The notes below the pieces were generated by a model. That model was given only the letters and a program-made list of their open reading frames with translations. It ran no database searches and was not told the origin of the DNA. A stretch of 30,757 nucleotides of DNA from DATAXV01 sp036272915. Its GTDB lineage: Bacteria; Chloroflexota; Dormibacteria; Dormibacterales; Dormibacteraceae. Location: positions 1 to 30,757 of the forward strand of contig DATAXV010000041.1 in the NCBI GenBank assembly GCA_036272915.1, in the 5' to 3' direction. Positions 22,206 to 29,173 of this stretch are shown in pieces (position 1 is the stretch's first letter; every line of letters begins with the position of its first letter). A program made the translations under genes and the position numbers.

Positions 22206-22221
22206 TGTGACCTGGATCACA
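22206..22221. promoter_or_regulatory. CRP/GlxR-like site TGTGACCTGGATCACA
   Basis: The two half-sites TGTGA and TCACA are separated by 6 bp, and 14 of 16 bases match the E. coli CRP consensus TGTGATCTAGATCACA. It lies in the gap between the debranching enzyme (ends 22231) and the glycosyltransferase (starts 22040), 165 bp before the latter. A cAMP-sensing CRP-family regulator would suit a carbon-storage gene. No such regulator is encoded in the window. Confidence 0.6.
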
Positions 22222-22230
22222 TCCCGCCCG

Positions 22231-24384
22231 TCAGCGCAGCTCCTCGACCTCGACCGTCCCCCGCCGCTGGATGACCTCGGTCCGGACTCCCTCGCCGTCG
22301 CGGGTGAAGCGGAGGGCGACGTGGGCGCGGCCGACGGCGAGATCGGTCAGCTCGACCTGCTCCAGCCACTCGGGCAGGGCCGGCCGGCGCAGGATCAGGC
22401 GTCCGCGCGTGGCGTCCGCCTCCAGGCCCAGGCAGGTGGTCAGCAGCGACGGGATGGTCGCCGACGCCCAGGCCTGGGGGCTGCAGGCGACCGGGTACCG
22501 CACCGGCACCCGGTAGCGGCTCCGGCCGAATCCGGCGAAGAGCTCGGGCAGCCGGCTGTTCTCGAAGTTGGTGGCGGCCTCGAACATCCCGGTCAGGATC
22601 TGGAGCGCGCCCTGGTCGCGTCCGTAGCGCTTCAGGCCGGCCGCGATCAGCGCGTTGTCGTGGGGCCAGATGGCGCCGACCTGGTAGTCGATCGGGTTGT
22701 AGCAGTCCTGTCCCTCGGCCAGGGTCCTGACCCCCCAGCCGCTGTACAGTCGCGGCCCGGTGAGCCGGGCCGCGATCTCGCCGGCGTGCCGCTCCTCGAC
22801 GATCCCGCTCCAGAGCGCCTGGCCGGGGTTGGAGGTGATGGTCGGGACCTGCGCGCCGCCGCGCTCCAGGGCCAGGGCCAGGTAGCGCCGCTGCGGCATC
22901 CAGAAGGCCTTGACGAAGCGCCGGCGCAGGGCGGCCGCCCTCGCCTCCAGCTCCTGGGCCGGCTCGGGGAGCCCGACGTGCCGGTACAGCCAGGCCATCC
23001 CCAGCCAGGCCCGGTGGACGCATCCCTGCACCTCGACCAGCGCGATCGGCGGCCTGGCCAGGGTGCCGTCGGGGTGGACGATGCTGTTGCCCGAATCCTT
23101 CCAGCCCTGGTTGGCCAGCCCCCTCTGGCTGCGGGAGTCGTAGTCGTAGAAGCCGTCGCCGTCGCTGTCCGCGTAGGCGTCGATCCAGGCCAGCGCCCGC
23201 TCGGCGTTCTCCCGGAGCGCCTCCCACAGCCGGAGATCGGCGGTCCAGCGGACGTAGTCGGCGAGGAGGATGAGGAAGAGGGGGGTGGCGTCGACGCTTC
23301 CGTAGTACGGCGTCTGCGGGATCTCGCCCAGGTTGGCCATCTCGCCGATGCGGAGCTCGTGCAGGATCTTCCCCGGCTGCTCGCCCCTGGCCTTGTCCAC
23401 GGCCCTTCCCTGGTAGCGCGCCAGCAGCTCCAGGGTGGTGGCCGCGATGCGGGCGTCGAAGGGCAGCGAGAGGAGCGCGGTGATCAGGCTGTCGCGGCCG
23501 AAGAGGGCCACGAACCAGGGCACGCCGGCGGCGAAGTAGGTGTCCCCCCGCTCGGTCGTCATCAGCATCCGGAGATCGTTGAAGGAACGGTCGAGGACCA
23601 GGTCGAAGAGCGGGTTGGAGGTCGTGACGGCGGTCGAGCGCAGGGTCCGGTGCCCGCGCATCGGAGCCGGCCGGTCCTCCAGCGCGCCGCCGCCCTCGTC
23701 GCTCAGCGTGACTGTCATCCGCAGCGTCTGCTGAGCTCCGCGGGGCAGCTTCAGCCGGTAGGAGAGCCGGCCCCCCAGAGCGTGCTCGTCCGGCGGCGGA
23801 TCGAAGCGGACCCGGGTGCGGCGGACCCGGCCGTCGGCCCCGTCGTACCGGAAGAGCAGGTCGCCGTCGTCCCAGGCGGGACGGCGCAGCCGGCCCCGCC
23901 GGCCGGGCTCGGAGCCGCGCACCTGGAACATGTCCACGAAGTCGGCGGCGAGCACCAGCTCGAGGGAGAGCTCGAGGTCGTCGGAGGTGAAGCTCTGGAC
24001 CGTGATCTGCTCGATCACCTCCGCGTTCAGGATCCGTTCGCGGCGGAGGCCGATCTGCTCCCGGCGCAGCTGCCGCCCGTCCTCCAGGAGCAGGTCGGGA
24101 TTGGTCAGCTCGCACACCGTCCGGTCGCCCTGGGCGGCGTCGGCGAGGAGCACCGAGAGCCGCTCCCCCTCGATGGTCAGCGTCGAGCGCTCGAGGAAGC
24201 GCGTGTCGTGGAAGTAGATGCCGTGGCTCTCGCTGACCCGGCCGTCGATGTCGCCGTCTGGAGCGCAGAGAGCGAACACGCTCCCCGACTTCGTCGTGAG
24301 CAGCGGTCCCGGGTTGGGGACCAGGGTGGAGTGCCCGAGCTGGAGAAGGCGCAGCCTGCGGTGGATGAGACGTTGGATGCTCAC
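22231..24384 (-). CDS. Amylo-alpha-1,6-glucosidase / glycogen-debranching-type enzyme
   Basis: A 717-aa protein with two parts. Residues about 20-215 are the GDE N-terminal beta domain (LTTKSGSVFALCAPDGDI, then GIYFHDTRFLERSTLTI). The C-terminal (alpha/alpha)6 barrel has VPWFVALFGRDSLITALLSL, GKILHELRIGEMA, YYGSVDATPLFLILLADYV, NQGWKDSGNSI and GAIWPHDNALIAAGLKRYG, all typical of the GH15/GH133-like amylo-glucosidase group, with acidic residues suited to catalysis. Such enzymes hydrolyse alpha-1,6 branches or related glucosides; the exact substrate is open. Start GTG at 24384 follows a TTTACT box by 8 nt, a leaderless arrangement. It is upstream of the GT4 gene in the same direction. No signal peptide is seen. 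Confidence 0.88.
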   Translation of the reverse strand: MSIQRLIHRRLRLLQLGHSTLVPNPGPLLTTKSGSVFALCAPDGDIDGRVSESHGIYFHDTRFLERSTLTIEGERLSVLLADAAQGDRTVCELTNPDLLLEDGRQLRREQIGLRRERILNAEVIEQITVQSFTSDDLELSLELVLAADFVDMFQVRGSEPGRRGRLRRPAWDDGDLLFRYDGADGRVRRTRVRFDPPPDEHALGGRLSYRLKLPRGAQQTLRMTVTLSDEGGGALEDRPAPMRGHRTLRSTAVTTSNPLFDLVLDRSFNDLRMLMTTERGDTYFAAGVPWFVALFGRDSLITALLSLPFDARIAATTLELLARYQGRAVDKARGEQPGKILHELRIGEMANLGEIPQTPYYGSVDATPLFLILLADYVRWTADLRLWEALRENAERALAWIDAYADSDGDGFYDYDSRSQRGLANQGWKDSGNSIVHPDGTLARPPIALVEVQGCVHRAWLGMAWLYRHVGLPEPAQELEARAAALRRRFVKAFWMPQRRYLALALERGGAQVPTITSNPGQALWSGIVEERHAGEIAARLTGPRLYSGWGVRTLAEGQDCYNPIDYQVGAIWPHDNALIAAGLKRYGRDQGALQILTGMFEAATNFENSRLPELFAGFGRSRYRVPVRYPVACSPQAWASATIPSLLTTCLGLEADATRGRLILRRPALPEWLEQVELTDLAVGRAHVALRFTRDGEGVRTEVIQRRGTVEVEELR

Positions 24385-24498
24385 GGAGCCACAGTAAACG
24401 GCCCGCGACCGGGCCAGACACCGCTTGCGTCACGGGTGTGCCGGCCGCGTCGCCCAGGGGTACGGGACGGGTCTCATTGAAATCGTGCCATCCTGGCG

Positions 24499-24527
24499 TT
24501 GACATGACACTAAAGTGATGTCATGAT
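24499..24527 (+). promoter_or_regulatory. Promoter with embedded palindromic operator for the RHH-DUF4097 cassette
   Basis: TTGACA (24499-24504), a 17-bp spacer and CATGAT (24522-24527) form the core promoter. CATGACA (24503-24509) and TGTCATG (24519-24525) are exact inverted arms around CTAAAGTGA, and a second inner dyad CACT-AA-AGTG is nested inside. A protein bound here must block RNA polymerase. The first gene encodes a ribbon-helix-helix protein, the natural candidate for autorepression. Confidence 0.7.
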
Positions 24528-24534
24528 GGCTGCA

Positions 24535-24975
24535 ATGAAGCTGTCATTCATGGTCGAGCATCTCCGCGGGGATCTGCTCCGGCTGGGCGCCCTGGGCGAC
24601 GAGACGACGGCCGCCGCCGCCGAGCGGGTCGCCCTGGCACTGGAGGGAGCGCTCTCCATCCGGCTGCTCGGGTTCCTGGGCGAGGCGGCGATGGAGCTGT
24701 CGGCGCAGCTGCCCGAGGGGCAGGTCGAGGTTCGCCTGGCCGGCTCCGACCCGGAGCTGGTCTACGTGCCCGAGACCGAGGCCGGCGAGGTGGACGCGGA
24801 TCTGAGCGCGCGCCTCACCCTCCGGCTGCCGGAGAGCGTCAAGGGCCGGGTCGAGGCAGCGGCCCGCCGGGAAGGGGTGTCGACCAACACCTGGGTCGTC
24901 AGGGCCCTGTCCCGCACCGGCGGCGAGCCGCGCTTTCGCAGCGGCAGCAGCCTGAGCGGGCGCGGCCGAAGCTGA
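24535..24975 (+). CDS. Ribbon-helix-helix (HicB/Arc-like) regulator
   Basis: A 146-aa protein with a C-terminal RHH DNA-binding domain, ARLTLRLPESVKGRVEAAAR and REGVSTNTWVVRALSR (about residues 91-126), as in HicB/Arc/MetJ repressors: one beta-strand (LTLRL) and two helices. The first ~85 residues are a helical stretch of unknown role (LSIRLLGFLGEAAMELSAQL). In-frame ATGs occur at 24523, 24526 and 24535. I prefer 24535 because the CATGAT box ends 7 nt before it, and 24523 lies inside the operator. The DUF4097 gene follows after 22 bp. HicB-like proteins next to DUF4097 proteins recur in actinobacteria, but no HicA toxin is present here, so a classical toxin-antitoxin pair is unlikely. Confidence 0.8.
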   Translation: MKLSFMVEHLRGDLLRLGALGDETTAAAAERVALALEGALSIRLLGFLGEAAMELSAQLPEGQVEVRLAGSDPELVYVPETEAGEVDADLSARLTLRLPESVKGRVEAAARREGVSTNTWVVRALSRTGGEPRFRSGSSLSGRGRS

Positions 24976-24997
24976 CAGGCACGAGGAGGAAACCGTC

Positions 24998-25858
24998 ATG
25001 CAGCAGTTCGAGACACCGGGAGCGGTGCGCGTCGAGATCCGGAACCCGGCCGGGTGGGTCCGGCTGGAGGCGGTCGAGGGCGGCACGACCGCGGTCGAGC
25101 TCTCGCCCCTGTCCCAGGGCGCCGAGGAGCTCATCGAGAGGACCCGGGTCGAGGCGCCCGAGCGCGGCGGCCGCCACGAGGTCCTGATCGACGTTCCCCG
25201 GGGACACAGCCGTCAGCCGGAGGTCGGCGTCGCCATCACCGTCCCCGCCGGCGCCGAGGTCACCGTCCAGGTCGCCTCGGCCGACGTCACCCTCCGCGGC
25301 CGCCTCGGCTCGCTCGACGTCAGGGGCGCCTCCGGCGACGTCGAGGTCGACGAGGTCACGGGGAACGCCCGCGTCGAGCTCGCCAGCGGCGACGTCAGGA
25401 TCGGCTCGGTGGCAGGCGACCTCCGCTCGGTGACCGCGTCAGGCGACCTGCGGGCCGGCCGCGTCGGCGGCCGGGCCGAGCTGGAGTCGGCGTCCGGGGA
25501 TGTGACCGTGGCCGAGCTGGACCAGGGCGCCCGCCTGCGCACGGCCTCCGGCGACGTCAGGGTCGAGGCCGCGGGCGCGGGCATCAATGCCCAGTCCACC
25601 TCCGGCGATGTCGTCGTGGCCACCGTCCGAGAGGGGACCTTCGAGGTCCGCAGCACGTCGGGCGACGTCGAGATCGGGGTCGCCACCGGCTCCCGCGTCG
25701 ACGTCGAGGCGGACAGCCGGAGCGGTCGCTGCTCGTCGGAGATCCCGCTGGACCAGGGGTCCTCGGGAGGCGGGGAGGGTCCGCTGGTCACGATCCGCGC
25801 GCGGACGCTGAGCGGCGACGTTCGCATCCGGCGCGCGACCGAGGTGCTCGCCCGCTGA
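24998..25858 (+). CDS. DUF4097-family beta-solenoid protein
   Basis: A 286-aa protein of the DUF4097 (putative adhesin) family; function unknown. From residue 94 the S-(A/G)-D motif returns every 18 residues (94, 112, 130, 148, 166, 184, 202), then at 221 after 19 and again at 272. The units read ASGDVEV, ASGDVRI, ASGDLRA, ASGDVTV, ASGDVRV, TSGDVVV, TSGDVEI and LSGDVRI. This regular spacing predicts a right-handed beta-solenoid with one turn per repeat. There is no signal peptide, so it is probably cytosolic despite the adhesin label. GAGGAGG lies 8 nt before the ATG. It is the middle gene of a three-gene operon. Confidence 0.88.
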   Translation: MQQFETPGAVRVEIRNPAGWVRLEAVEGGTTAVELSPLSQGAEELIERTRVEAPERGGRHEVLIDVPRGHSRQPEVGVAITVPAGAEVTVQVASADVTLRGRLGSLDVRGASGDVEVDEVTGNARVELASGDVRIGSVAGDLRSVTASGDLRAGRVGGRAELESASGDVTVAELDQGARLRTASGDVRVEAAGAGINAQSTSGDVVVATVREGTFEVRSTSGDVEIGVATGSRVDVEADSRSGRCSSEIPLDQGSSGGGEGPLVTIRARTLSGDVRIRRATEVLAR

Positions 25859-25937
25859 GCGGGGAGCCGAACGCCCCCGCCCACCGGCGGGGGCCGCACG
25901 GGGCGCGCCGGCCGCGCCCGAGGAGAAGGCAACCGTG

Positions 25938-26156
25938 ATGGATCCCTACGCGATGGACATCGCACGCCGGCGCCAGGCCGAGCGTGTCGAGCGGGCGCGG
26001 AAGGAGCGCCTGGCGGTGACCGTTGCCGTCGCCGCCCCCGGCGCCTGGGGACGCGCCGCCCTGCGGCTCGCCGACCTGCTGGTCAGGACCGGCGAGAGCC
26101 TCCGTTTCCGCTACCGGCCGGAGGCGGCGTCCGGCGGACACCGCGGCTGGGCCTGA
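25938..26156 (+). CDS. Small basic protein, third gene of the RHH-DUF4097 cassette
   Basis: A 72-aa, strongly basic protein (MDPYAMDIARRRQAERVERA, then RKERLAVTVAVAAPGAWGRA, ending RFRYRPEAASGGHRG). I do not recognise it. The first half is an Arg-rich amphipathic helix; the second has a short apolar stretch that is too weak for a clear membrane helix. AGGAGAAGG precedes tandem GTG-ATG start codons (25935/25938); ATG is preferred. It starts 79 bp after the DUF4097 gene and ends just before a strong terminator, so it belongs to the same unit. Confidence 0.6.
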   Translation: MDPYAMDIARRRQAERVERARKERLAVTVAVAAPGAWGRAALRLADLLVRTGESLRFRYRPEAASGGHRGWA

Positions 26157-26163
26157 CCAAGGA

Positions 26164-26192
26164 CCGCCTCCCGGGCCAGCCTCGGGAGGCGG
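26164..26192. terminator. Bidirectional terminator hairpin
   Basis: CCGCCTCCCG (26164-26173) pairs perfectly with CGGGAGGCGG (26183-26192) around a 9-nt loop. It lies between the end of the DUF4097 cassette (26156) and the end of the convergent nitroreductase gene (26205). Confidence 0.75.
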
Positions 26193-26204
26193 ACCGGTCC
26201 TCCC

Positions 26205-26720
26205 TCACCAGCGGCCGCGGTGGACGACCTCGTCGAAGGGCCGCCGGTTGATACGGCGCAGGGGGCGGAGCTCGCCGTCGCGCGGATAGCCGAGGGCGAT
26301 CAGCCAGGCGCAGGTACGGTCCTCGGGGAACCCGAGCAGTCGCCTGGCCAGGTCCTGGTCCTCGACCGCCGAGTGGCCCGAGCCGATGCCGAGGTCGGCT
26401 CCGCACAGCATGATGCTCATCGTCGCCTGGCCCAGGTCGTACTCGATCGACTCGCGCGTGTGCGCGTCGTCCACGATCGGAGCGATCAGCGCGACGGTGG
26501 CCGCCGAGGCGGCGACGTGGCGGCCGCCGCGCCACACCCCAACCAGCTCCCGCAGCTGATCGCGGTCGGTGCAGACGATGAAATCCCATCGCTGCCGGTT
26601 GCTCGAGGAGGGCGTGCGCCGGGCCGCCTCCAGGATCCTGTCCAGATCCCGGTCGGGGATCGGCCGCTCCGCGTACTCCCGCACGTTGCGTCGTGATCGG
26701 ATCGCATCCCAGGTTTCCAC
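26205..26720 (-). CDS. Nitroreductase-family FMN oxidoreductase
   Basis: A 171-aa NAD(P)H-dependent flavoprotein. The FMN-binding start is complete: VETWDAIRSRRNVREYAERP, then IPDRDLDRILEAARRTPSSS and NRQRWDFIVCTD. AWLIALGYPRDGE near the end is the second conserved patch, and the last residues (RRPFDEVVHRGRW) close the fold. At 171 aa it is on the short side of the family (about 170-220). Start GTG at 26720 is set by a TAGCAT -10 box ending 7 nt upstream; the frame is open much further but that part is antisense to the membrane-protein gene and not real. The physiological substrate is unknown. Confidence 0.88.
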   Translation of the reverse strand: METWDAIRSRRNVREYAERPIPDRDLDRILEAARRTPSSSNRQRWDFIVCTDRDQLRELVGVWRGGRHVAASAATVALIAPIVDDAHTRESIEYDLGQATMSIMLCGADLGIGSGHSAVEDQDLARRLLGFPEDRTCAWLIALGYPRDGELRPLRRINRRPFDEVVHRGRW

Positions 26721-27041
26721 GGGCCCGATGCTACGGCAGGCCCGCCGCCGCCAAGGGTCGAGCGGTCGGGGCGCCGCCGGTCCCCGCCCGATGCGCCGGA
26801 TCGTGACCTCGCGGCTCCCGGCCCAGGGGGCGGGAGGCGCACCCCAGGAGCTCGTGGAGGAGGTGGAGCTGCTCGGGGGTGAGGTCCTCGGGGTGCCCGC
26901 GCCGCCGCTCCGCCGGAGGGCGAGAGGCCGCCCTACGCCTGCCCAAGGTTGACTGGCCGGCTCGATCCTGACCTGGCGCCGGTTCCTATACTCGCGGAGG
27001 CATTCCGCCGATCCGTACCCGCACGTGCAGGAGAAGATCCG
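26721..27041. other. 321-bp divergent intergenic region
   Basis: It lies between the nitroreductase and membrane-protein genes. It holds the nitroreductase -10 box and a TATACT box (26987-26992) that may serve the membrane protein, though no good -35 fits. A 71-aa minus-strand frame (26731-26946, TTG start, containing DLTPEQLHLLHELLG) looks helical but has no ribosome site and is not called. Confidence 0.4.
26728..26733 (-). promoter_or_regulatory. -10 box TAGCAT of a probable leaderless promoter
   Basis: TAGCAT on the minus strand ends 7 nt before the GTG at 26720. No ribosome site is present. Confidence 0.4.
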
Positions 27042-28046
27042 ATGACGCTCGTTCGCCGTGTCGCGCCGGCGGTGCTGCTCGCCGTTCTCGCCCCGCTCGT
27101 CGCCGAGTTCCTGCTCGGCGACTTCACGATCAGGTCGATCGGCCTGCTTCTGATCTTCCTTCCCCAGTACGGGGGAGGGGCGATCCTCGTCCGGGAGCTG
27201 GCCCGCCGGACCGGCCGCGGCTGGCCGACCATCCTCCTCCTCGCCCTCGCCTACGGCCTGATCGAGGAGGGGCTGACGACCCAGTCGCTGTTCAACCCCA
27301 ACTACGTCGGCCAGCACCTCCTCGCCTACGGGTACATCCCCGCGCTGCGAACCTCGCTGGACTGGTGCGTCTACGTCCTCTCCCTGCACGTGGTCTGGAG
27401 CATCTCGACCCCGATCCTGATCGCCGAGGGCGTGTCCGGCGACCGGCGCCGGACGCCGTGGCTGGGCCGGATCGGCCTCGCCGTGGTCGCCATCCTCTTC
27501 GTACTCGGCTGCGTGATCACCATCGCCGTCACCCTGGTCAGCGAGCGGCCTCCCTTCGTCGCCGCCCCCGGTGAGCTGGCGGCGGTCGTCGTCCTCGCCG
27601 CGCTCGCCGTCGCCGCCGCCTTCGTCCTCTTCCGGCGGCGCCAGCCCGGGTCGATGCCGGCCGGCCGAGCCGGAGCGCTGATGCCGCCGGCGGCCGGGAT
27701 CGCCTCGCTGGTGCTGGCGAGCGCCCTCCAGCTGGTCGAGCAGAAGGCCCGGCCTCTGCCCGCCGCGCTGCCCGTGGTGCTGATGCTGGCCTGCTGGGCG
27801 GTCGCCCTCGTGCTCCTCGCGATCTTCACGAGGCGGCCGGGATGGGGCCCGCGCTGCTGGTCGGCGGTGGCGGCGGGAACGGTGCTCACCTATGGCTGGC
27901 TGAGCCTCAGCCACTTCCTCGCCGGCTACTCCAACGTCGGCGGACGGACCGGTCCGGTCGACATCGCCGGGCAGGTCGTCCTGCTCCTGATCGTGCTCGC
28001 CCTGATCGCCTGGGGCGTCCTTCGGAGCCGTCCGGCGACCGCGTAG
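27042..28046 (+). CDS. Polytopic membrane protein, unknown function
   Basis: A 334-aa integral membrane protein with about eight hydrophobic segments, among them APAVLLAVLAPLVAEFLLG, SIGLLLIFLPQYGGGAILV, IGLAVVAILFVLGCVITIAV and ALPVVLMLACWAVALVLLAI. A conserved-looking polar motif follows TM3: YGLIEEGLTTQSLFNPNYVG. The paired Glu recall the EExxxR motif of CPBP intramembrane proteases, but the Arg and the other motifs are absent, so I do not assign that family. ATG 27042 has AGGAGA about 8 nt upstream; the frame starts earlier (26949) without support. It is divergent from the nitroreductase gene and convergent with a methyltransferase gene. Confidence 0.75.
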   Translation: MTLVRRVAPAVLLAVLAPLVAEFLLGDFTIRSIGLLLIFLPQYGGGAILVRELARRTGRGWPTILLLALAYGLIEEGLTTQSLFNPNYVGQHLLAYGYIPALRTSLDWCVYVLSLHVVWSISTPILIAEGVSGDRRRTPWLGRIGLAVVAILFVLGCVITIAVTLVSERPPFVAAPGELAAVVVLAALAVAAAFVLFRRRQPGSMPAGRAGALMPPAAGIASLVLASALQLVEQKARPLPAALPVVLMLACWAVALVLLAIFTRRPGWGPRCWSAVAAGTVLTYGWLSLSHFLAGYSNVGGRTGPVDIAGQVVLLLIVLALIAWGVLRSRPATA

Positions 28047-28281
28047 CCTCCGCGCCGGCCCGCCGTCGCCGGCCTCGCGCCTCGCGGGATCGCATCGGCG
28101 GGCACCAGATCCGTGCGTCGAGTGGGTGGGACGGTGGCAAACATGCTCGTCGATCGCGGTCTTCGTCGGGCCGGCACCGGAGCTGGCCGGGCCGACGATC
28201 CGGAGACGGTGGCCATCCCCACCTGCTCTCCTGGTTCGGGGCAGGCGGCCCGCCGGATGAGTCGCCGGTCCCGCTCGCGGG
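28047..28281. other. Convergent 235-bp intergenic region
   Basis: It lies between the ends of the membrane-protein and methyltransferase genes. I see no convincing gene, promoter or strong hairpin; short frames here lack start contexts. Confidence 0.5.
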
Positions 28282-29106
28282 TCAGGCTCCGGCCGGAACC
28301 GCCGCCGGCCGGGCGACGACGAGAAGGGAGCGTCCTGACGGCGTGGCCGGGTCCAGCTGGTGCGCGTCCGTCTGCTCGCCGACCGACCAGCCCGCGTCCG
28401 CGAGCAGCCGGACCTGCCCCTCGGCGGGCATGATCGTCACCCAGGGCTCGGACGAGCCGTTCCGGCGTCTGGCGTTGGCCGCCGCCGCCACCGCACCTGA
28501 GTCGAGGCCGTCGCGGTGCACGGCCAGGCTGGCGGCGAGCAAGCTCCCCTCCGCGGCGCGAGAGTGGAGCGCCGCCAGCAGGCGGACGATGGTCGCCCGA
28601 TCCAGATAGACGAGGAGGCCCTCGCACAGGAAGAGCGAGGGGCGGTGGGCGTCGTGGCCGCAGCCCGCGAGCACCGCCCCGACGTCATCGTCACGGAAGT
28701 CGGCGGTGGCCAGCACAGGGCCGGCATCGCCGGCGATCGCCTCGAGGCGCCGCCGCTTGTCGTCCTGGGTGGCGGGGTGGTCGATCTCGAAGAACCGGAC
28801 CCCGCGACTGCGGAACCGCAGCGCCCGGTCGTCGTACCCGGCGCCGAGGATCACGACCTGGCCGACGCCGGTGGAGATCGCCGACATGACCCGATCGTCG
28901 AAGAATCGGGTCCGTGCGGTCAGGCTGGCGGTCATGGAGTCGACCCTGCCCGCACGCATCCCCCGGCACAATAGGCGCTGCGCGTTGGGGTCGCCCTCGG
29001 AGGTGTGGGGGCGAGACATGCCGGCCCGGGTCACCGCCACCGCCTGGCTCGTCCTCGACGGCCCGGCAAAGCCCCGCCGGCCGAGCAGCCAGCCAAGAAA
29101 TCTCAT
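28282..29106 (-). CDS. LCM-type SAM-dependent methyltransferase
   Basis: A 274-aa class I methyltransferase of the leucine-carboxyl-methyltransferase/PPM1-like group common in actinobacteria, often tied to secondary metabolism; the substrate is unknown. SAM-binding motif I is QVVILGAGYDDRALRFRSRG, then FFEIDHPATQDDKRR carries the acidic ribose contact. ADFRDDDVGAVLAGCG and LFLCEGLLVYLDRATIVRLL are further family landmarks. The N-terminal SRTSQAVAVTRAGMSRPHTS matches the substrate-lid start. ATG 29106 is supported by a TACGCT -10 box ending 7 nt upstream. It is divergent from a MarR regulator gene, which may control it. Confidence 0.87.
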   Translation of the reverse strand: MRFLGWLLGRRGFAGPSRTSQAVAVTRAGMSRPHTSEGDPNAQRLLCRGMRAGRVDSMTASLTARTRFFDDRVMSAISTGVGQVVILGAGYDDRALRFRSRGVRFFEIDHPATQDDKRRRLEAIAGDAGPVLATADFRDDDVGAVLAGCGHDAHRPSLFLCEGLLVYLDRATIVRLLAALHSRAAEGSLLAASLAVHRDGLDSGAVAAAANARRRNGSSEPWVTIMPAEGQVRLLADAGWSVGEQTDAHQLDPATPSGRSLLVVARPAAVPAGA

Positions 29107-29113
29107 AAGCCTG

Positions 29114-29119
29114 AGCGTA
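29114..29119 (-). promoter_or_regulatory. -10 box TACGCT of a probable leaderless promoter
   Basis: TACGCT on the minus strand ends 7 nt before the ATG at 29106. The 67-bp divergent region also has the A/T-rich stretch TACTATTTAT (29118-29127), a likely -10 region for the MarR gene. Confidence 0.45.
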
Positions 29120-29173
29120 CTATTTATCTCACATGGCTGGGTCGGCGATCACCTGGACGTCCTGAGTTGCTAA

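Noticed and set aside
22207..24480. 757-codon plus-strand open frame across the debranching enzyme
   Set aside because: The minus-strand frame has clear catalytic motifs; this one is its composition shadow.
24535..24975. Classical HicAB toxin-antitoxin system
   Set aside because: The RHH domain is HicB-like, but no HicA double-stranded-RNA-binding-type toxin is encoded nearby; the partner is a DUF4097 protein.
26721..27914. Long upstream extension of the nitroreductase frame
   Set aside because: The extension is antisense to the membrane-protein gene and has no motif. The GTG at 26720 has its own -10 box and matches the family's N-terminus.
28113..28281. Short plus-strand frame in the gap before the methyltransferase gene
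   Set aside because: Arg/Pro-rich, without ribosome site or promoter, and it runs antisense into the methyltransferase gene.
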